Shown here: piece after piece, positions 9,587-17,389 of the stretch | Numbering within the stretch: position 1 is the first letter of the stretch | How the letters are laid out: every line of letters starts with the position of its first letter | From: Arthrobacter sp. H35-D1 | GTDB lineage: Bacteria > Actinomycetota > Actinomycetes > Actinomycetales > Micrococcaceae | NCBI RefSeq assembly: GCF_030063185.1 | Contig: NZ_JASISP010000003.1 | Span: 33,687 to 97,686 of the forward strand | Direction of reading: 5' to 3' | DNA: 64,000 nt | Program-made: the position numbers and the translations under genes | The notes under the pieces: generated by a model | Database searches by the model: none | The model's input: the letters and a program-made list of their open reading frames with translations, nothing else | Told to the model about the DNA's origin: nothing

Positions 9587-9886
9587 GTGATATTCAAAGC
9601 AATTGGCGACAACCGCCCCTACCCGGACCACGGCTACGTCACGCCCAAGGACTGGGCCGGCGTTGCCCCGCGCCAAGTTAGGCTTGCAGAATTGGTCACG
9701 ACCAAGGCTCAACTTGACCTTGCGGCGCTCTTGGCTGAGGATTCGACGTTTTTTGGCGACTTGTTTCCGCACGTCGTGCAATGGCAGGGATCGCTGTACT
9801 TGGAAGACGGATTGCACAGGGCTGTGCGCACCGCCTTGCACCAGCGAACCGTCATGCATGCCCGAGTCCTGGTGATAGATGACTAG
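9587..9886 (+). CDS. Small conserved actinobacterial protein, ParB-like fold (often labelled VapB-family)
   Basis: This 99-residue protein starts MIFKAIGDNRPYPDHG from a GTG at 9587 and contains the pattern RLAELVTTKAQLDLAALLAEDS and LYLEDGLHRAVRTAL. An Asp-Gly-x-His-Arg segment of this kind is found in ParB/sulfiredoxin-like domains. Close relatives lie before a LytR_C protein in many Micrococcaceae and are often annotated as VapB-family antitoxins, but no VapC toxin is present, so that label should not be taken as function. GAGGA lies unusually close to the GTG. It overlaps the next gene by 8 bases and is probably translationally coupled to it. Confidence 0.75.
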   Translation: MIFKAIGDNRPYPDHGYVTPKDWAGVAPRQVRLAELVTTKAQLDLAALLAEDSTFFGDLFPHVVQWQGSLYLEDGLHRAVRTALHQRTVMHARVLVIDD

Positions 9887-10805
9887 GCCATCCGGGGGCC
9901 CGTCGTCGGGCGAACCCCCGGAGAAGCCTGACCACCCGCCAGGGAAGGCCGACGGCGGCAAGCCCTCGGTTCCGCCCGGAAAGCCAGACGGCGGCAAGCG
10001 ACCGGAGAAGCCTGACCGCCTGTCTGGCGAGGAGGTGCTGCTGACAGCACGGCAGCAACGCCGTGCTGCCAGGGAAGAGCGCAGGCAAGCCAAGGACGCC
10101 GCCTACGACCTGCGCCAAGCACGCAAGAGAGCCAAGGATGGAACGTCCTGGCGCGGGCACAATATTGTGGACGAGCGTGGATTGGCCGACGCATTTCCCG
10201 AGCCGGAGACCCCGGAGCTTAACCCCGTCACAGTGCGTCGCCGGATCACTCACGGCGTGGTGTTGGTGCTGTTGCTTGCCCTGGTGGTGGCTGGCGTGGT
10301 CCTCGCCGCCATGGTGCAGCGCGGGGAACTGCACCTGACGCTCGGAGCCGGGAAACCAACGCCCACGCCTGTGACCTGCCCCGCCGAGACCCTTGAAATG
10401 CCTGGCAGCAAGAGCGTCACCGTCAACGTTTTCAATGCTGGCAGCACAGAGGGCCAAGCCGGCAAGGTGGCCGAAGAGCTGAAGAAACGCGGTTTCGTTG
10501 TCAAGAACGTTGCCAACAAGGCCACCGAATATGGCGCGCCCACCGTGGTTGTTTCGGGGCCCGGCGGCCACGGCGCAGCGCTGAACATGCAGCGCAATTT
10601 CCCCAATTCCGAATATGTGCAGGACGACCGCGAGGACAGCACGGTGGACGTCATCGTGACAAGCCAATTCAACGGACTTGTCGATGCCGCCAAGGTGGAG
10701 AAAAAACCAGGCGTGCTTTCCTGCCCGCGGCTGAGCCCGCAGCCGAGCCCGCCGCCGAGTGCCGTGCCCGATTCAGCGAGCCAGGTCGCCAAGCCTGGAA
10801 GCTAG
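9879..10805 (+). CDS. LytR C-terminal domain membrane protein
   Basis: The 308-residue protein has a Pro/Gly/Lys-rich cytoplasmic N-terminus with repeated PPGKxDGGK segments (about 10-50), a basic helical stretch (RQQRRAAREERRQAKD), one membrane helix (about 126-146, VVLVLLLALVVAGVVLAAMV) and an extracellular LytR_C domain (about 178-265, starting KSVTVNVFNAGSTEGQA). LytR_C-only proteins such as mycobacterial VirR act in envelope homeostasis, so a cell-envelope role is likely. The ATG overlaps the preceding gene by 8 bases. Its stop overlaps the stop of the convergent TetR gene (10802-10805). Confidence 0.88.
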   Translation: MTRPSGGPSSGEPPEKPDHPPGKADGGKPSVPPGKPDGGKRPEKPDRLSGEEVLLTARQQRRAAREERRQAKDAAYDLRQARKRAKDGTSWRGHNIVDERGLADAFPEPETPELNPVTVRRRITHGVVLVLLLALVVAGVVLAAMVQRGELHLTLGAGKPTPTPVTCPAETLEMPGSKSVTVNVFNAGSTEGQAGKVAEELKKRGFVVKNVANKATEYGAPTVVVSGPGGHGAALNMQRNFPNSEYVQDDREDSTVDVIVTSQFNGLVDAAKVEKKPGVLSCPRLSPQPSPPPSAVPDSASQVAKPGS

Positions 10806-11428
10806 TTCCTGGCGACCGGCCGGCCCTCTGCATCAAAGGAGGCGCCCACTCCGGCCTGGATGAACCTGACGGCCGCGGCAATGTGTTCCTCGTCGGGGAT
10901 GTCTGTGTTGCGCCGTGAAGCACTTGCCGTCAGCGAGCCGTGAATGAGCTGCACCAGCCCTTCGACGTCGGCCCCGGGCAGAAAACGCTGGTCCATGCCG
11001 TCGCGCAGAATACCCATCAGCAGCGAGTTGAGTTCGCCCACGTGGATGCCCAGTTTTGCGAACGATTCACTGGAGAGCACCGACCGCATGGCCGGCCCGG
11101 GCGGAAGGTGGCGCCGGGTGAGGTCTTCAAGCTGGGCGCGCACATACACGGAGAGCCGGTCCACCGGGTTTTCGAGCCCGTCCAGCTGGGCCTTCAAATC
11201 GGTGACGAACTTGCCGGTTTCATCCAACGCGTAAGCCACCAGAAGCTGTTCGAGGTCGGCGAAGTAGTTGTAGACGGCGGTTCTGCCCACCCCTGCTGTC
11301 CGGGCGACATCGGTCATGGTCAGGCCCGGCAGGCCATGGGTGAACAAAAGTTCACCGAAGGCGTCGAGGATTTTGCGCTGCGTCTGCTCGCGCTGCGCCG
11401 CGTTCGTAGGGGCGGCTATTCGTGGCAT
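10802..11428 (-). CDS. TetR/AcrR family transcriptional regulator
   Basis: The 208-residue protein has the TetR DNA-binding domain at about 14-62 (RKILDAFGELLFTHG, then MTDVARTAGVGRTAVYNYF) followed by a diverse helical ligand/dimer domain. Its target is not obvious. The gene stands alone, converging on the LytR_C gene and lying 57 bp downstream of the hipA stop, so its own promoter probably sits in that short gap. Confidence 0.92.
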   Translation of the reverse strand: MPRIAAPTNAAQREQTQRKILDAFGELLFTHGLPGLTMTDVARTAGVGRTAVYNYFADLEQLLVAYALDETGKFVTDLKAQLDGLENPVDRLSVYVRAQLEDLTRRHLPPGPAMRSVLSSESFAKLGIHVGELNSLLMGILRDGMDQRFLPGADVEGLVQLIHGSLTASASRRNTDIPDEEHIAAAVRFIQAGVGASFDAEGRPVARN

Positions 11429-11435
11429 AGGGACA

Positions 11436-11460
11436 TTTTAGCGTCAATTCGTCAGTAAAA
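11436..11460. promoter_or_regulatory. Candidate autoregulatory operator of the TetR gene
   Basis: TTTTA...TAAAA flank a 25-bp imperfect inverted repeat that includes two GTCA units, 8 bases upstream of the TetR ATG. TetR proteins commonly repress their own promoter from such sites. Position and weak symmetry are the only support. Confidence 0.3.
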
Positions 11461-11485
11461 GTAAAATGGCACCTCGCTCGCGGTT

Positions 11486-12748
11486 TCAGCGTTGCATGGC
11501 GGTGCGCCGAATCCCCAAAACACGCACGACGGCGGCACTGACGTGGCGCTCAAACGGCAGTTCCGCCGCGGTCACGGCAGAGGCGTCCAAGGCCTTGTCG
11601 ATGCACTTTGCGACAAGGCGTTCGGGAAGGTGCAGCTCCCGGCCAAAGCGCAGCCAGTCATTGCGGTTCAGCCCCGTCCGGATGCCGGCGCTGCCGCCCA
11701 CCGGAAGTGCCATGCCGGGGTCGCGCGAGGGGTCGCCGTCGGTAAGATCGGTCAGGATGCCACCGGGCACGCCGGCGGCAAAACCTTGTTCAATCTCTGC
11801 TGCAAGGGTGCACTGTAGATCATAGGCCGGAGCCACCAGCCATTCACCGTTGGGTTGTTGAACCACTGAAATATTCTTGGCATGCAGGTTTCCATTGCCC
11901 GTTAGCCAAGCGAAAAGAAACTGCAAGAAGATGTTGCGGGCGGCCAAGGCCTTGGCCGAACAGATGCTGATGGCCGCAGCAGCCACAGCCTCGCTGGGGA
12001 CGGAGTATTTGCGGCTCGGCCCCAGGCCCAGGAGTTGGGCGCAATCCTCAACGGCCAACATTCCGGCGGGGGACCGGTCAAAACGTGAGACAAGCAGCGC
12101 TGCCTGGCCTGCGCCGTCGTGCACCAGGCGTGCTTCCGCGACCGGGATGGACAGTGCCCGGGCCTTGTGCAGGAGCATAAACTCCGTTTCGACCTGGCGG
12201 GCGTGGCTGCCGTCGTTGAATTTGAGGATGTAGGTCCGGGTGGGGTCCTTGTCGTGGCGGTAGGAGGCGGTGACCTTGTCCTGCAAGCCGGCCAGTGCCG
12301 AACGGTCCACGGGGCCGGGAACGGCGGCGAAATCGGCAAAGTTGACGTTGCCCATGGTCTTGGCGACGGTCAGCATGGCGGGAAGGGTCTGCGGCTTCTC
12401 GCCGGCCGGGACGATCTGGACATCGCCCACGGGGTTTTCGCCCGCCGCCAGCAATAGCGAGAATTCGTCGGTGATGGTGGTTTTTGCAGCCGAACGCAGC
12501 TTGGCCAGGCGCTCACCTTCCGGGAGCAGGCCGACAAAAAACGCCGGCACACCGCCGTGGCCCATTGCCACGGGAACGTCGAGGGTGGGAAGTGTGGAAG
12601 CGATCGCGGGTCCGCCGCCGCTGAGATAACTGGGAAGATACGAAAAAACGACGCCCATGCCGGGATGGCGGGTGAGGGTCCCCGCAGCGCGGCCCTTCTT
12701 GTAGATCACTGCCTGGGTTACCGACTTTGCCTGGTCAAGCTGCTTCAC
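11486..12748 (-). CDS. HipA-family toxin kinase with altered catalytic motif
   Basis: HipA proteins are Ser/Thr kinases that inactivate tRNA synthetases and induce dormancy. This 420-residue protein has the N-terminal subdomain, the ALAGLQDKV loop (151-159), the adenine-binding region and the catalytic segment LTGNGNLHAKN (282-292). E. coli HipA has D309 in ATDGHAKN at the place where this protein has N287 (codon AAC); many relatives read GNGDLHAKN. The metal-binding Asp in APAYD (D310) is kept. The change predicts weak or no kinase activity. The start is GTG at 12748, overlapping the hipB stop as GTGA, so the two are translationally coupled. The frame is open upstream, but that part belongs to hipB in another frame. 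Confidence 0.88.
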   Translation of the reverse strand: MKQLDQAKSVTQAVIYKKGRAAGTLTRHPGMGVVFSYLPSYLSGGGPAIASTLPTLDVPVAMGHGGVPAFFVGLLPEGERLAKLRSAAKTTITDEFSLLLAAGENPVGDVQIVPAGEKPQTLPAMLTVAKTMGNVNFADFAAVPGPVDRSALAGLQDKVTASYRHDKDPTRTYILKFNDGSHARQVETEFMLLHKARALSIPVAEARLVHDGAGQAALLVSRFDRSPAGMLAVEDCAQLLGLGPSRKYSVPSEAVAAAAISICSAKALAARNIFLQFLFAWLTGNGNLHAKNISVVQQPNGEWLVAPAYDLQCTLAAEIEQGFAAGVPGGILTDLTDGDPSRDPGMALPVGGSAGIRTGLNRNDWLRFGRELHLPERLVAKCIDKALDASAVTAAELPFERHVSAAVVRVLGIRRTAMQR

Positions 12749-12951
12749 GGACCCTGCACCTGCAAACTCAGGCTCATGCCCAACGCCGTTGCCACGGCGT
12801 TCACAATGTCCAGGCGCACCGTTTCCCTGCCGTTCTCCAAGTCGCTGAGGACCCGGGTGGAAATGTCGGCCAGGTCCGCTGTTTCTCTCTGCGTGAGGTT
12901 GAGCGCTTTGCGCCGGGACCGCAAGGTGGCGCCCAGTTCGGCAACATTCAT
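12745..12951 (-). CDS. HipB-like antitoxin/repressor
   Basis: The 68-residue protein is a minimal XRE helix-turn-helix (TLRSRRKALNLTQRETADLADISTRVLSDLENG), the layout of HipB, which neutralises HipA and represses the operon. The ATG at 12951 gives MNVAELGATL; an upstream in-frame start at 12981 would add ten residues. It precedes hipA with a 4-base overlap. A strong palindrome sits 83 bp upstream. Confidence 0.9.
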   Translation of the reverse strand: MNVAELGATLRSRRKALNLTQRETADLADISTRVLSDLENGRETVRLDIVNAVATALGMSLSLQVQGP

Positions 12952-13033
12952 GGCTTCCGCCTTCCGCGCAGCTTGCAGCAAATTCGGGGCGCAGCGTGGC
13001 CGCCACGTGGCTCCATTCTATGCCCGGAAACTA

Positions 13034-13061
13034 AATATTCGGCACGATCATGCCGAATATT
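13034..13061. promoter_or_regulatory. Probable HipB operator
   Basis: AATATTCGGCA and TGCCGAATATT are perfect 11-base arms around CGATCA. E. coli HipB binds inverted repeats with an 8-base spacer before hipBA; this site has the same position and symmetry but a different sequence. Confidence 0.65.
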
Positions 13062-13380
13062 CGTGGTAGTGCAGCCGGACCCCCGCAACGCGGCCTGGAC
13101 TGCTGCTCGAAACCGCGTCTGCGCCGCATGACCGCGTCTGGGCTGTTGCCGAAAACGCTGTCGGGCAGCACCTGACCGCGCCTGCGCCGCACGACCGCGT
13201 CCGGCCCGCGAAAACGGTGCCGGCCCACAGCTGTTTCGCGGGCCAGACGCGGGAACGCCGTTGCACGGTCCTTCCCTGACACGTCACATGCGCGGTGGAC
13301 CCGGTTTCGGCACACCCGCATGCCACGCTTGTGCCGAAGTCGGGTCAAGGCAGCCATCCTTCATTCGCTAGTGTTGAGCA
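13062..13380. repeat. GC-rich intergenic segment with imperfect repeats
   Basis: No gene is seen. Two similar 24-mers, centred on CTGCGCCGCATGACCGCGTC (from 13112) and CTGCGCCGCACGACCGCGTC (from 13183), are 71 bases apart. The motif CCGAAAACGCTG/GCGAAAACGGTG also recurs. It may be decayed coding sequence or a regulatory leader for the MFS gene. Confidence 0.4.
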
Positions 13381-14673
13381 GTGAGTATCTATTTGGCGAA
13401 GAAACCATGGACCGGCCGCATCGGAGCGTTGCTGGGCATTCTGGTCATGGCATTGAGCCTGCGCGCTGCCGTATCGGTGGTGCCGCCGCTGCTGGATGAA
13501 TTGCGCGGCGAACTCGGCTTTGACGCCGGCACCATTGGCCTGCTCGCCATGCTTCCCCCTCTCGTGTTCGCCATCTTTGGGCTCTTGACCCCCGTGCTGA
13601 TTCGCCGCTTCAGCCTCGAAAAGGTGCTGGTGGCCGCCGTCGTGCTTGCGGTGCTGGGCCAGCTGCTCCGTGCCGTCACCGACCAGGTCTGGCCCTTTCT
13701 GGGGTTGACCGCCGTCATTATGGCCGGGTACGGAATCGGCAACGTGGTGCTCCCGCCGCTGGTCAAAAAGTACTTCCCCGACCGCGTGGGACTGGTGACC
13801 GCCGGCTACGTCACACTCCTGGCGGTGGGCACAGCCATCAGCCCGCAGCTGGCAGTGCCGGTCGCCCACGCCAGCAATTGGCGCGTTTCCATGGGCATGT
13901 GGGCGTCGTTGAGCATGCTGGTCCTGCTCCCGTGGATCATGCAATTCCTGCGCGACCGCAGCCGGAGGAACGACGCCGGCCACCTCCCCGGGCAGGCACC
14001 TCGCCCGGGCATGCCGGCCGGGCAGGGCGACGTGCCGAAGCTGCGGCCGTGGCGCTCGCCGGTGTCGTGGGGGCTGGCCATCTTCCTCGCCGGCAACTCG
14101 GCGCAAACGTATGTGTATTTCACCTGGCTGCCGCCCTACCTTTCGGGAGAGGGGCTGGACGTCGCTGCCGCGGGGTCGGCGCTGGCATACTTCGCCATCC
14201 TGGGACTTCCGGTGAGCCTGCTCGTGCCGCTATGGGTGCCGCGAATGAAGAATCCGATCATCGCCGTGTGCGTCTTTGCCGTGTTCTGGGCCACCGGGCA
14301 CCTTGGCTTGTACCTGGCCCCGCTGGATGGCACCTGGCTGTGGGTGACGTTTGCCGGACTCGGCCAAGGCACCTTCGCCATGGCCCTGCTCATGGTGAAC
14401 CTGCGCTCGCGGACCACCCATGGCTCGGCGGTGCTGTCCGGGTTCAGCCAGGGCCTGGGCTACGGGGGAGCCGGCATTGCCCCGCTGTTCTTTGGCATCC
14501 TGCACGAATCCACCGGCTCATGGACCACGTCCTTCGCCATGCTGGGCGGCTGCCTGCTGGTCATGCTGACCGGTGCCGTGATGATCAACGCCAAGCGATA
14601 CATTGAGGATTCCGCAGAGGTTCCCCTGGCGCCCGCCCTCAAGGAACACGTCGTTGAGCTTAAGGAGCAGTGA
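13381..14673 (+). CDS. MFS transporter, CynX/NimT-type
   Basis: The 430-residue protein has about twelve hydrophobic helices and the start of the CynX/NimT subfamily (SLRAAVSVVPPLLDELRGELG). A cytoplasmic loop around 190-220 is rich in Arg and Pro. CynX relatives move small anions such as cyanate or nitroimidazole; the substrate here is unknown. It starts with GTG at 13381 and lies 4 bp upstream of a 2-hydroxyacid dehydrogenase gene, so the pair probably imports and oxidises or reduces a hydroxy- or keto-acid. Confidence 0.88.
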   Translation: MSIYLAKKPWTGRIGALLGILVMALSLRAAVSVVPPLLDELRGELGFDAGTIGLLAMLPPLVFAIFGLLTPVLIRRFSLEKVLVAAVVLAVLGQLLRAVTDQVWPFLGLTAVIMAGYGIGNVVLPPLVKKYFPDRVGLVTAGYVTLLAVGTAISPQLAVPVAHASNWRVSMGMWASLSMLVLLPWIMQFLRDRSRRNDAGHLPGQAPRPGMPAGQGDVPKLRPWRSPVSWGLAIFLAGNSAQTYVYFTWLPPYLSGEGLDVAAAGSALAYFAILGLPVSLLVPLWVPRMKNPIIAVCVFAVFWATGHLGLYLAPLDGTWLWVTFAGLGQGTFAMALLMVNLRSRTTHGSAVLSGFSQGLGYGGAGIAPLFFGILHESTGSWTTSFAMLGGCLLVMLTGAVMINAKRYIEDSAEVPLAPALKEHVVELKEQ

Positions 14674-14677
14674 AAGA

Positions 14678-15676
14678 ATGAAACCCAGGATTTTGGTTAC
14701 GGAGAGCATCCCGGAGCCGGGAATGAAGTTGTTGTACGACGCCGGTGAGGTCACCTTGCTGCCCGAAGTCCCCGACGCCGCCGCGCTGAAGACGCTGTGC
14801 GCCAGCGGGGATTTTGACGTGCTGCTGGCACGGCTGGGCGACACAGTGGATGCCGATTTGCTGGCGGTGGCCAAGGTTCGAGGGGTTTCAAACTATGCCG
14901 TGGGCTTCAACAACATCGACGTTGCCGCAGCCACCGAGCACGGCATTCTGGTGGGCAACACTCCCGGCGTGCTCACCGATGCCACGGCCGATGTCGCGAT
15001 GCTGCTCATGCTCGGCACGGCCCGCCGCGTCGTGGAAGGCGACAACTTTGTGCGATCAGGGCAGTTTGCCGGGTGGAACCCGGAACTGCTCATAGGGGCC
15101 GACGTGTCAGGGCAGGTGCTGGGCCTGGCCGGTTTTGGGAGGATCGGCCGCGCCACGGCACGCCGTGCGCTGGCCTTTGGCATGGACGTCGTGTTCTCGC
15201 CCAGGCCCCCGGCGGAGCGGTTGGTAACCGAAGAGGAGCTGGGCGAGTTCGCCGGCAAGGCAGCGCAGCTGCCGTGGGAAGAGGTGGTGACGCGGGCAGA
15301 TTTCCTGTCCATCCACGTGCCCTTGAACAATGAAACCCGGCACTTGGTGGATGCCTCGGTGCTGGCCGCCATGAAACCGTCGGCTTTCCTTGTCAACACC
15401 TCCCGCGGTCCGGTGGTGGACGAGACAGCTCTTGTCGCGGCCCTGCGCGACGGCGTGATTGCCGGGGCGGGGCTGGACGTTTATGAGAACGAGCCGGAGT
15501 TGGCTCGCGGCTTGGCCGAACTTCCCAACACTGTGTTGTTGCCGCACATTGGCAGTGCCACAGACCCCGTTCGGGGCAAGATGGCCGTGCTGGCAGCCAG
15601 GAATGCCATCGCCATTGGCAAGGGCGAGATGCCGGAGTTCGCAGTCAACCCGGAAGCGTTCCGCGGCGCCAACTAG
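14678..15676 (+). CDS. D-isomer 2-hydroxyacid dehydrogenase (glyoxylate/hydroxypyruvate reductase-like)
   Basis: The 332-residue protein has the D-2-hydroxyacid dehydrogenase layout: a split substrate domain and a Rossmann NAD(P) domain with GLAGFGRIGRATARRAL. The catalytic triad is in NTSRGPVVDE (Arg), YENEPE (Glu) and LLPHIGSAT (His), the pattern of glyoxylate and hydroxypyruvate reductases. AAGGAG precedes the ATG at 14678 and the gene follows the MFS gene by 4 bp. A longer frame from 14603 lies inside the MFS gene and is not used. A strong hairpin lies 57 bp after its stop. Confidence 0.93.
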   Translation: MKPRILVTESIPEPGMKLLYDAGEVTLLPEVPDAAALKTLCASGDFDVLLARLGDTVDADLLAVAKVRGVSNYAVGFNNIDVAAATEHGILVGNTPGVLTDATADVAMLLMLGTARRVVEGDNFVRSGQFAGWNPELLIGADVSGQVLGLAGFGRIGRATARRALAFGMDVVFSPRPPAERLVTEEELGEFAGKAAQLPWEEVVTRADFLSIHVPLNNETRHLVDASVLAAMKPSAFLVNTSRGPVVDETALVAALRDGVIAGAGLDVYENEPELARGLAELPNTVLLPHIGSATDPVRGKMAVLAARNAIAIGKGEMPEFAVNPEAFRGAN

Positions 15677-15732
15677 CGCCGGCCGGGCAGGGTGGCCTCC
15701 GGCCGGTGTGGGGCGCAGGTGGCGGTAACGGG

Positions 15733-15766
15733 CGCCGGGTGCTGGAGCCCGGCCGGGCACCCGGCG
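15733..15766. terminator. Hairpin between convergent genes
   Basis: CGCCGGGTGC and GCACCCGGCG form a 10-bp GC stem around 14 bases, six bases before the stop of the DUF5129 gene. It probably ends both the dehydrogenase and DUF5129 transcripts. Confidence 0.6.
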
Positions 15767-15771
15767 TCGGT

Positions 15772-17214
15772 CTAAAAGCTGGAGGAACTGCCGGAACCGG
15801 AAAAGCTGCCGCCGCTTGAACCGTAGCCGCTGTTGCTGCCGCCCGAACCGGCGTTGCTGCGTGAGGTGTCGACCTGCTGGCGGGCAGTGCTGTATCCGGC
15901 GTTGAAGGAATGCACCGAATAGAACATGTTCCAGCCGTAGACGGACCCCAGAATGGTGGCTCGGCCCAGCTGTGCGTCGTGCCGGCGGTTGCGGTCCATG
16001 GTTTTGCGCATGTCCGTCTTCTCGGCGCTGGTCTTGGCGTACTTGCCGATCATGAGTTCGGCGTGCTGTTGCAGCAGTGCCGTCAGCTCGTCACGAATCT
16101 CCTTGAGGTTGTCGAGGGCTGTTTCCGGGGAGATGAGTCCGGCGTGGAAGTCGGCCGCCAGCTGCTGGAGGCCTTGGATTCTTTGGGTGTGGAGCGAGGC
16201 CAGCGCACCTGTCGTGGGCATTCCCTGGGCTTCAGGTTGGGCGATCAAGCCGGGCAGCTGCGCAAGATCCTCGACCAGCGTCTGGGCCTGCCTGTCCCAG
16301 GCTCCTTCCCAACCGGAAAACCTGTTAAGCAGCGTGTTGGTGTCTGCGATGACGTCGTCGAGGTCATCCAGTTCTTCCGCGAGATCGGCGTATTGACCCA
16401 CACGCTTGACGTTGGTGGCCTTGGATAGTTCCTTCTTCGTGAAGTCGTGGGACTGCTGGTTCAAGGCGCCGGCTTCGTGGTAGCGGGTGCTGAAGTTGCG
16501 GTATTTCTCCAACACAAGAGTGCCGTAGGAGGACGATTCCGGAATGGTCTTCGCATTCAGCTCGGTGACATCCAGGTCCAGGCTCACGCTGGAATAGGCG
16601 GCATCCCCGCGCTTGAGGTGCTCGGTGGCCTTCTTGCGGTTGTTGGCCCGTATGACGGCACGGGCCCCGAAACCCAGTATGGCAATGCCGCCGACGATGC
16701 TTGCGGTGATGATGAAACCAAGCGAGAGGTACCACGGCTGGTTGATCAGGGAGGCACCCTTTTTTACTCCCGCGATGGTCCCATCCGTCCACTGGGCTTC
16801 AGTGAAAAGTTTGCTGGCGGCATCTTGGATGGCCTCGCGTTTTTGTAGCGTCACCTTGCGGTCTTCGCCCATGTAGGTGCCCACCTGGCGACCGACGGGA
16901 TCGAAGGCAAAGATGAACAGCCCGTCAGCCCATTTCTGCCCGTCGGCACTGATCCACTCCGGGTGGTTTGCACGCGCGTAGCGCAGGACTTCTTCATTGA
17001 AGTTGTCGCTGCTCATGCCGTTGCGGGTGTAGACGGCCACCTTGGTGGGTTCGTGGAAGCTGATCTTTTCCAATGCCGGCAGCAGTTGTGGCTGGTACAG
17101 CACCCCCGCGGTGTCTTCAATGACCACGTTCGTGGGTGTTGTTGCCGTGGCTGCAGGAGCGATTCCCACAATGGCCATGAGTATCAAAGCGAGAATCCCC
17201 AGAGTTCTTTTCAT
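15772..17214 (-). CDS. DUF5129-type secreted/membrane protein
   Basis: The 480-residue protein has a signal peptide (1-25, ending ATATT), a TPM-like extracellular domain (about 30-150), one membrane helix (about 163-187, LGFIITASIVGGIAILGFGARAVI), a long helical cytoplasmic region, and a Gly/Ser tail after about 435 (repeated SGSG and GGS). This matches DUF5129 proteins of Actinobacteria; their function is not established. The ATG at 17214 is the only start giving a signal peptide. It is divergent from phoX. Confidence 0.85.
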   Translation of the reverse strand: MKRTLGILALILMAIVGIAPAATATTPTNVVIEDTAGVLYQPQLLPALEKISFHEPTKVAVYTRNGMSSDNFNEEVLRYARANHPEWISADGQKWADGLFIFAFDPVGRQVGTYMGEDRKVTLQKREAIQDAASKLFTEAQWTDGTIAGVKKGASLINQPWYLSLGFIITASIVGGIAILGFGARAVIRANNRKKATEHLKRGDAAYSSVSLDLDVTELNAKTIPESSSYGTLVLEKYRNFSTRYHEAGALNQQSHDFTKKELSKATNVKRVGQYADLAEELDDLDDVIADTNTLLNRFSGWEGAWDRQAQTLVEDLAQLPGLIAQPEAQGMPTTGALASLHTQRIQGLQQLAADFHAGLISPETALDNLKEIRDELTALLQQHAELMIGKYAKTSAEKTDMRKTMDRNRRHDAQLGRATILGSVYGWNMFYSVHSFNAGYSTARQQVDTSRSNAGSGGSNSGYGSSGGSFSGSGSSSSF

Positions 17215-17301
17215 GGGTTCAGCCCACCATTGCGCCGGTGCAAAGGCAAGCTAGACCCAAGAAATGGGCAACAAAAAGCTCTGGACAAGGGTTGGCGGCC
17301 C

Positions 17302-17323
17302 GTTCATTTGCCGTTCACCACTT
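17302..17323 (+). promoter_or_regulatory. PHO box upstream of phoX
   Basis: GTTCATTTGCC and GTTCACCACTT are two adjacent 11-base direct repeats, matching the GTTCAYC-type PhoP-binding units known from Streptomyces. They lie 67 bases before the phoX start, so phosphate control by PhoPR is likely. Confidence 0.65.
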
Positions 17324-17389
17324 CCAACCCAGTTGGTTTTCTGTCCTTGCCATTGTGGCTGCACCGTACAATGACAAGGAAGGTCAACG

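Noticed and set aside
9587-9886. VapBC toxin-antitoxin pair
   Set aside because: The neighbour is a LytR_C membrane protein, not a PIN-domain toxin.
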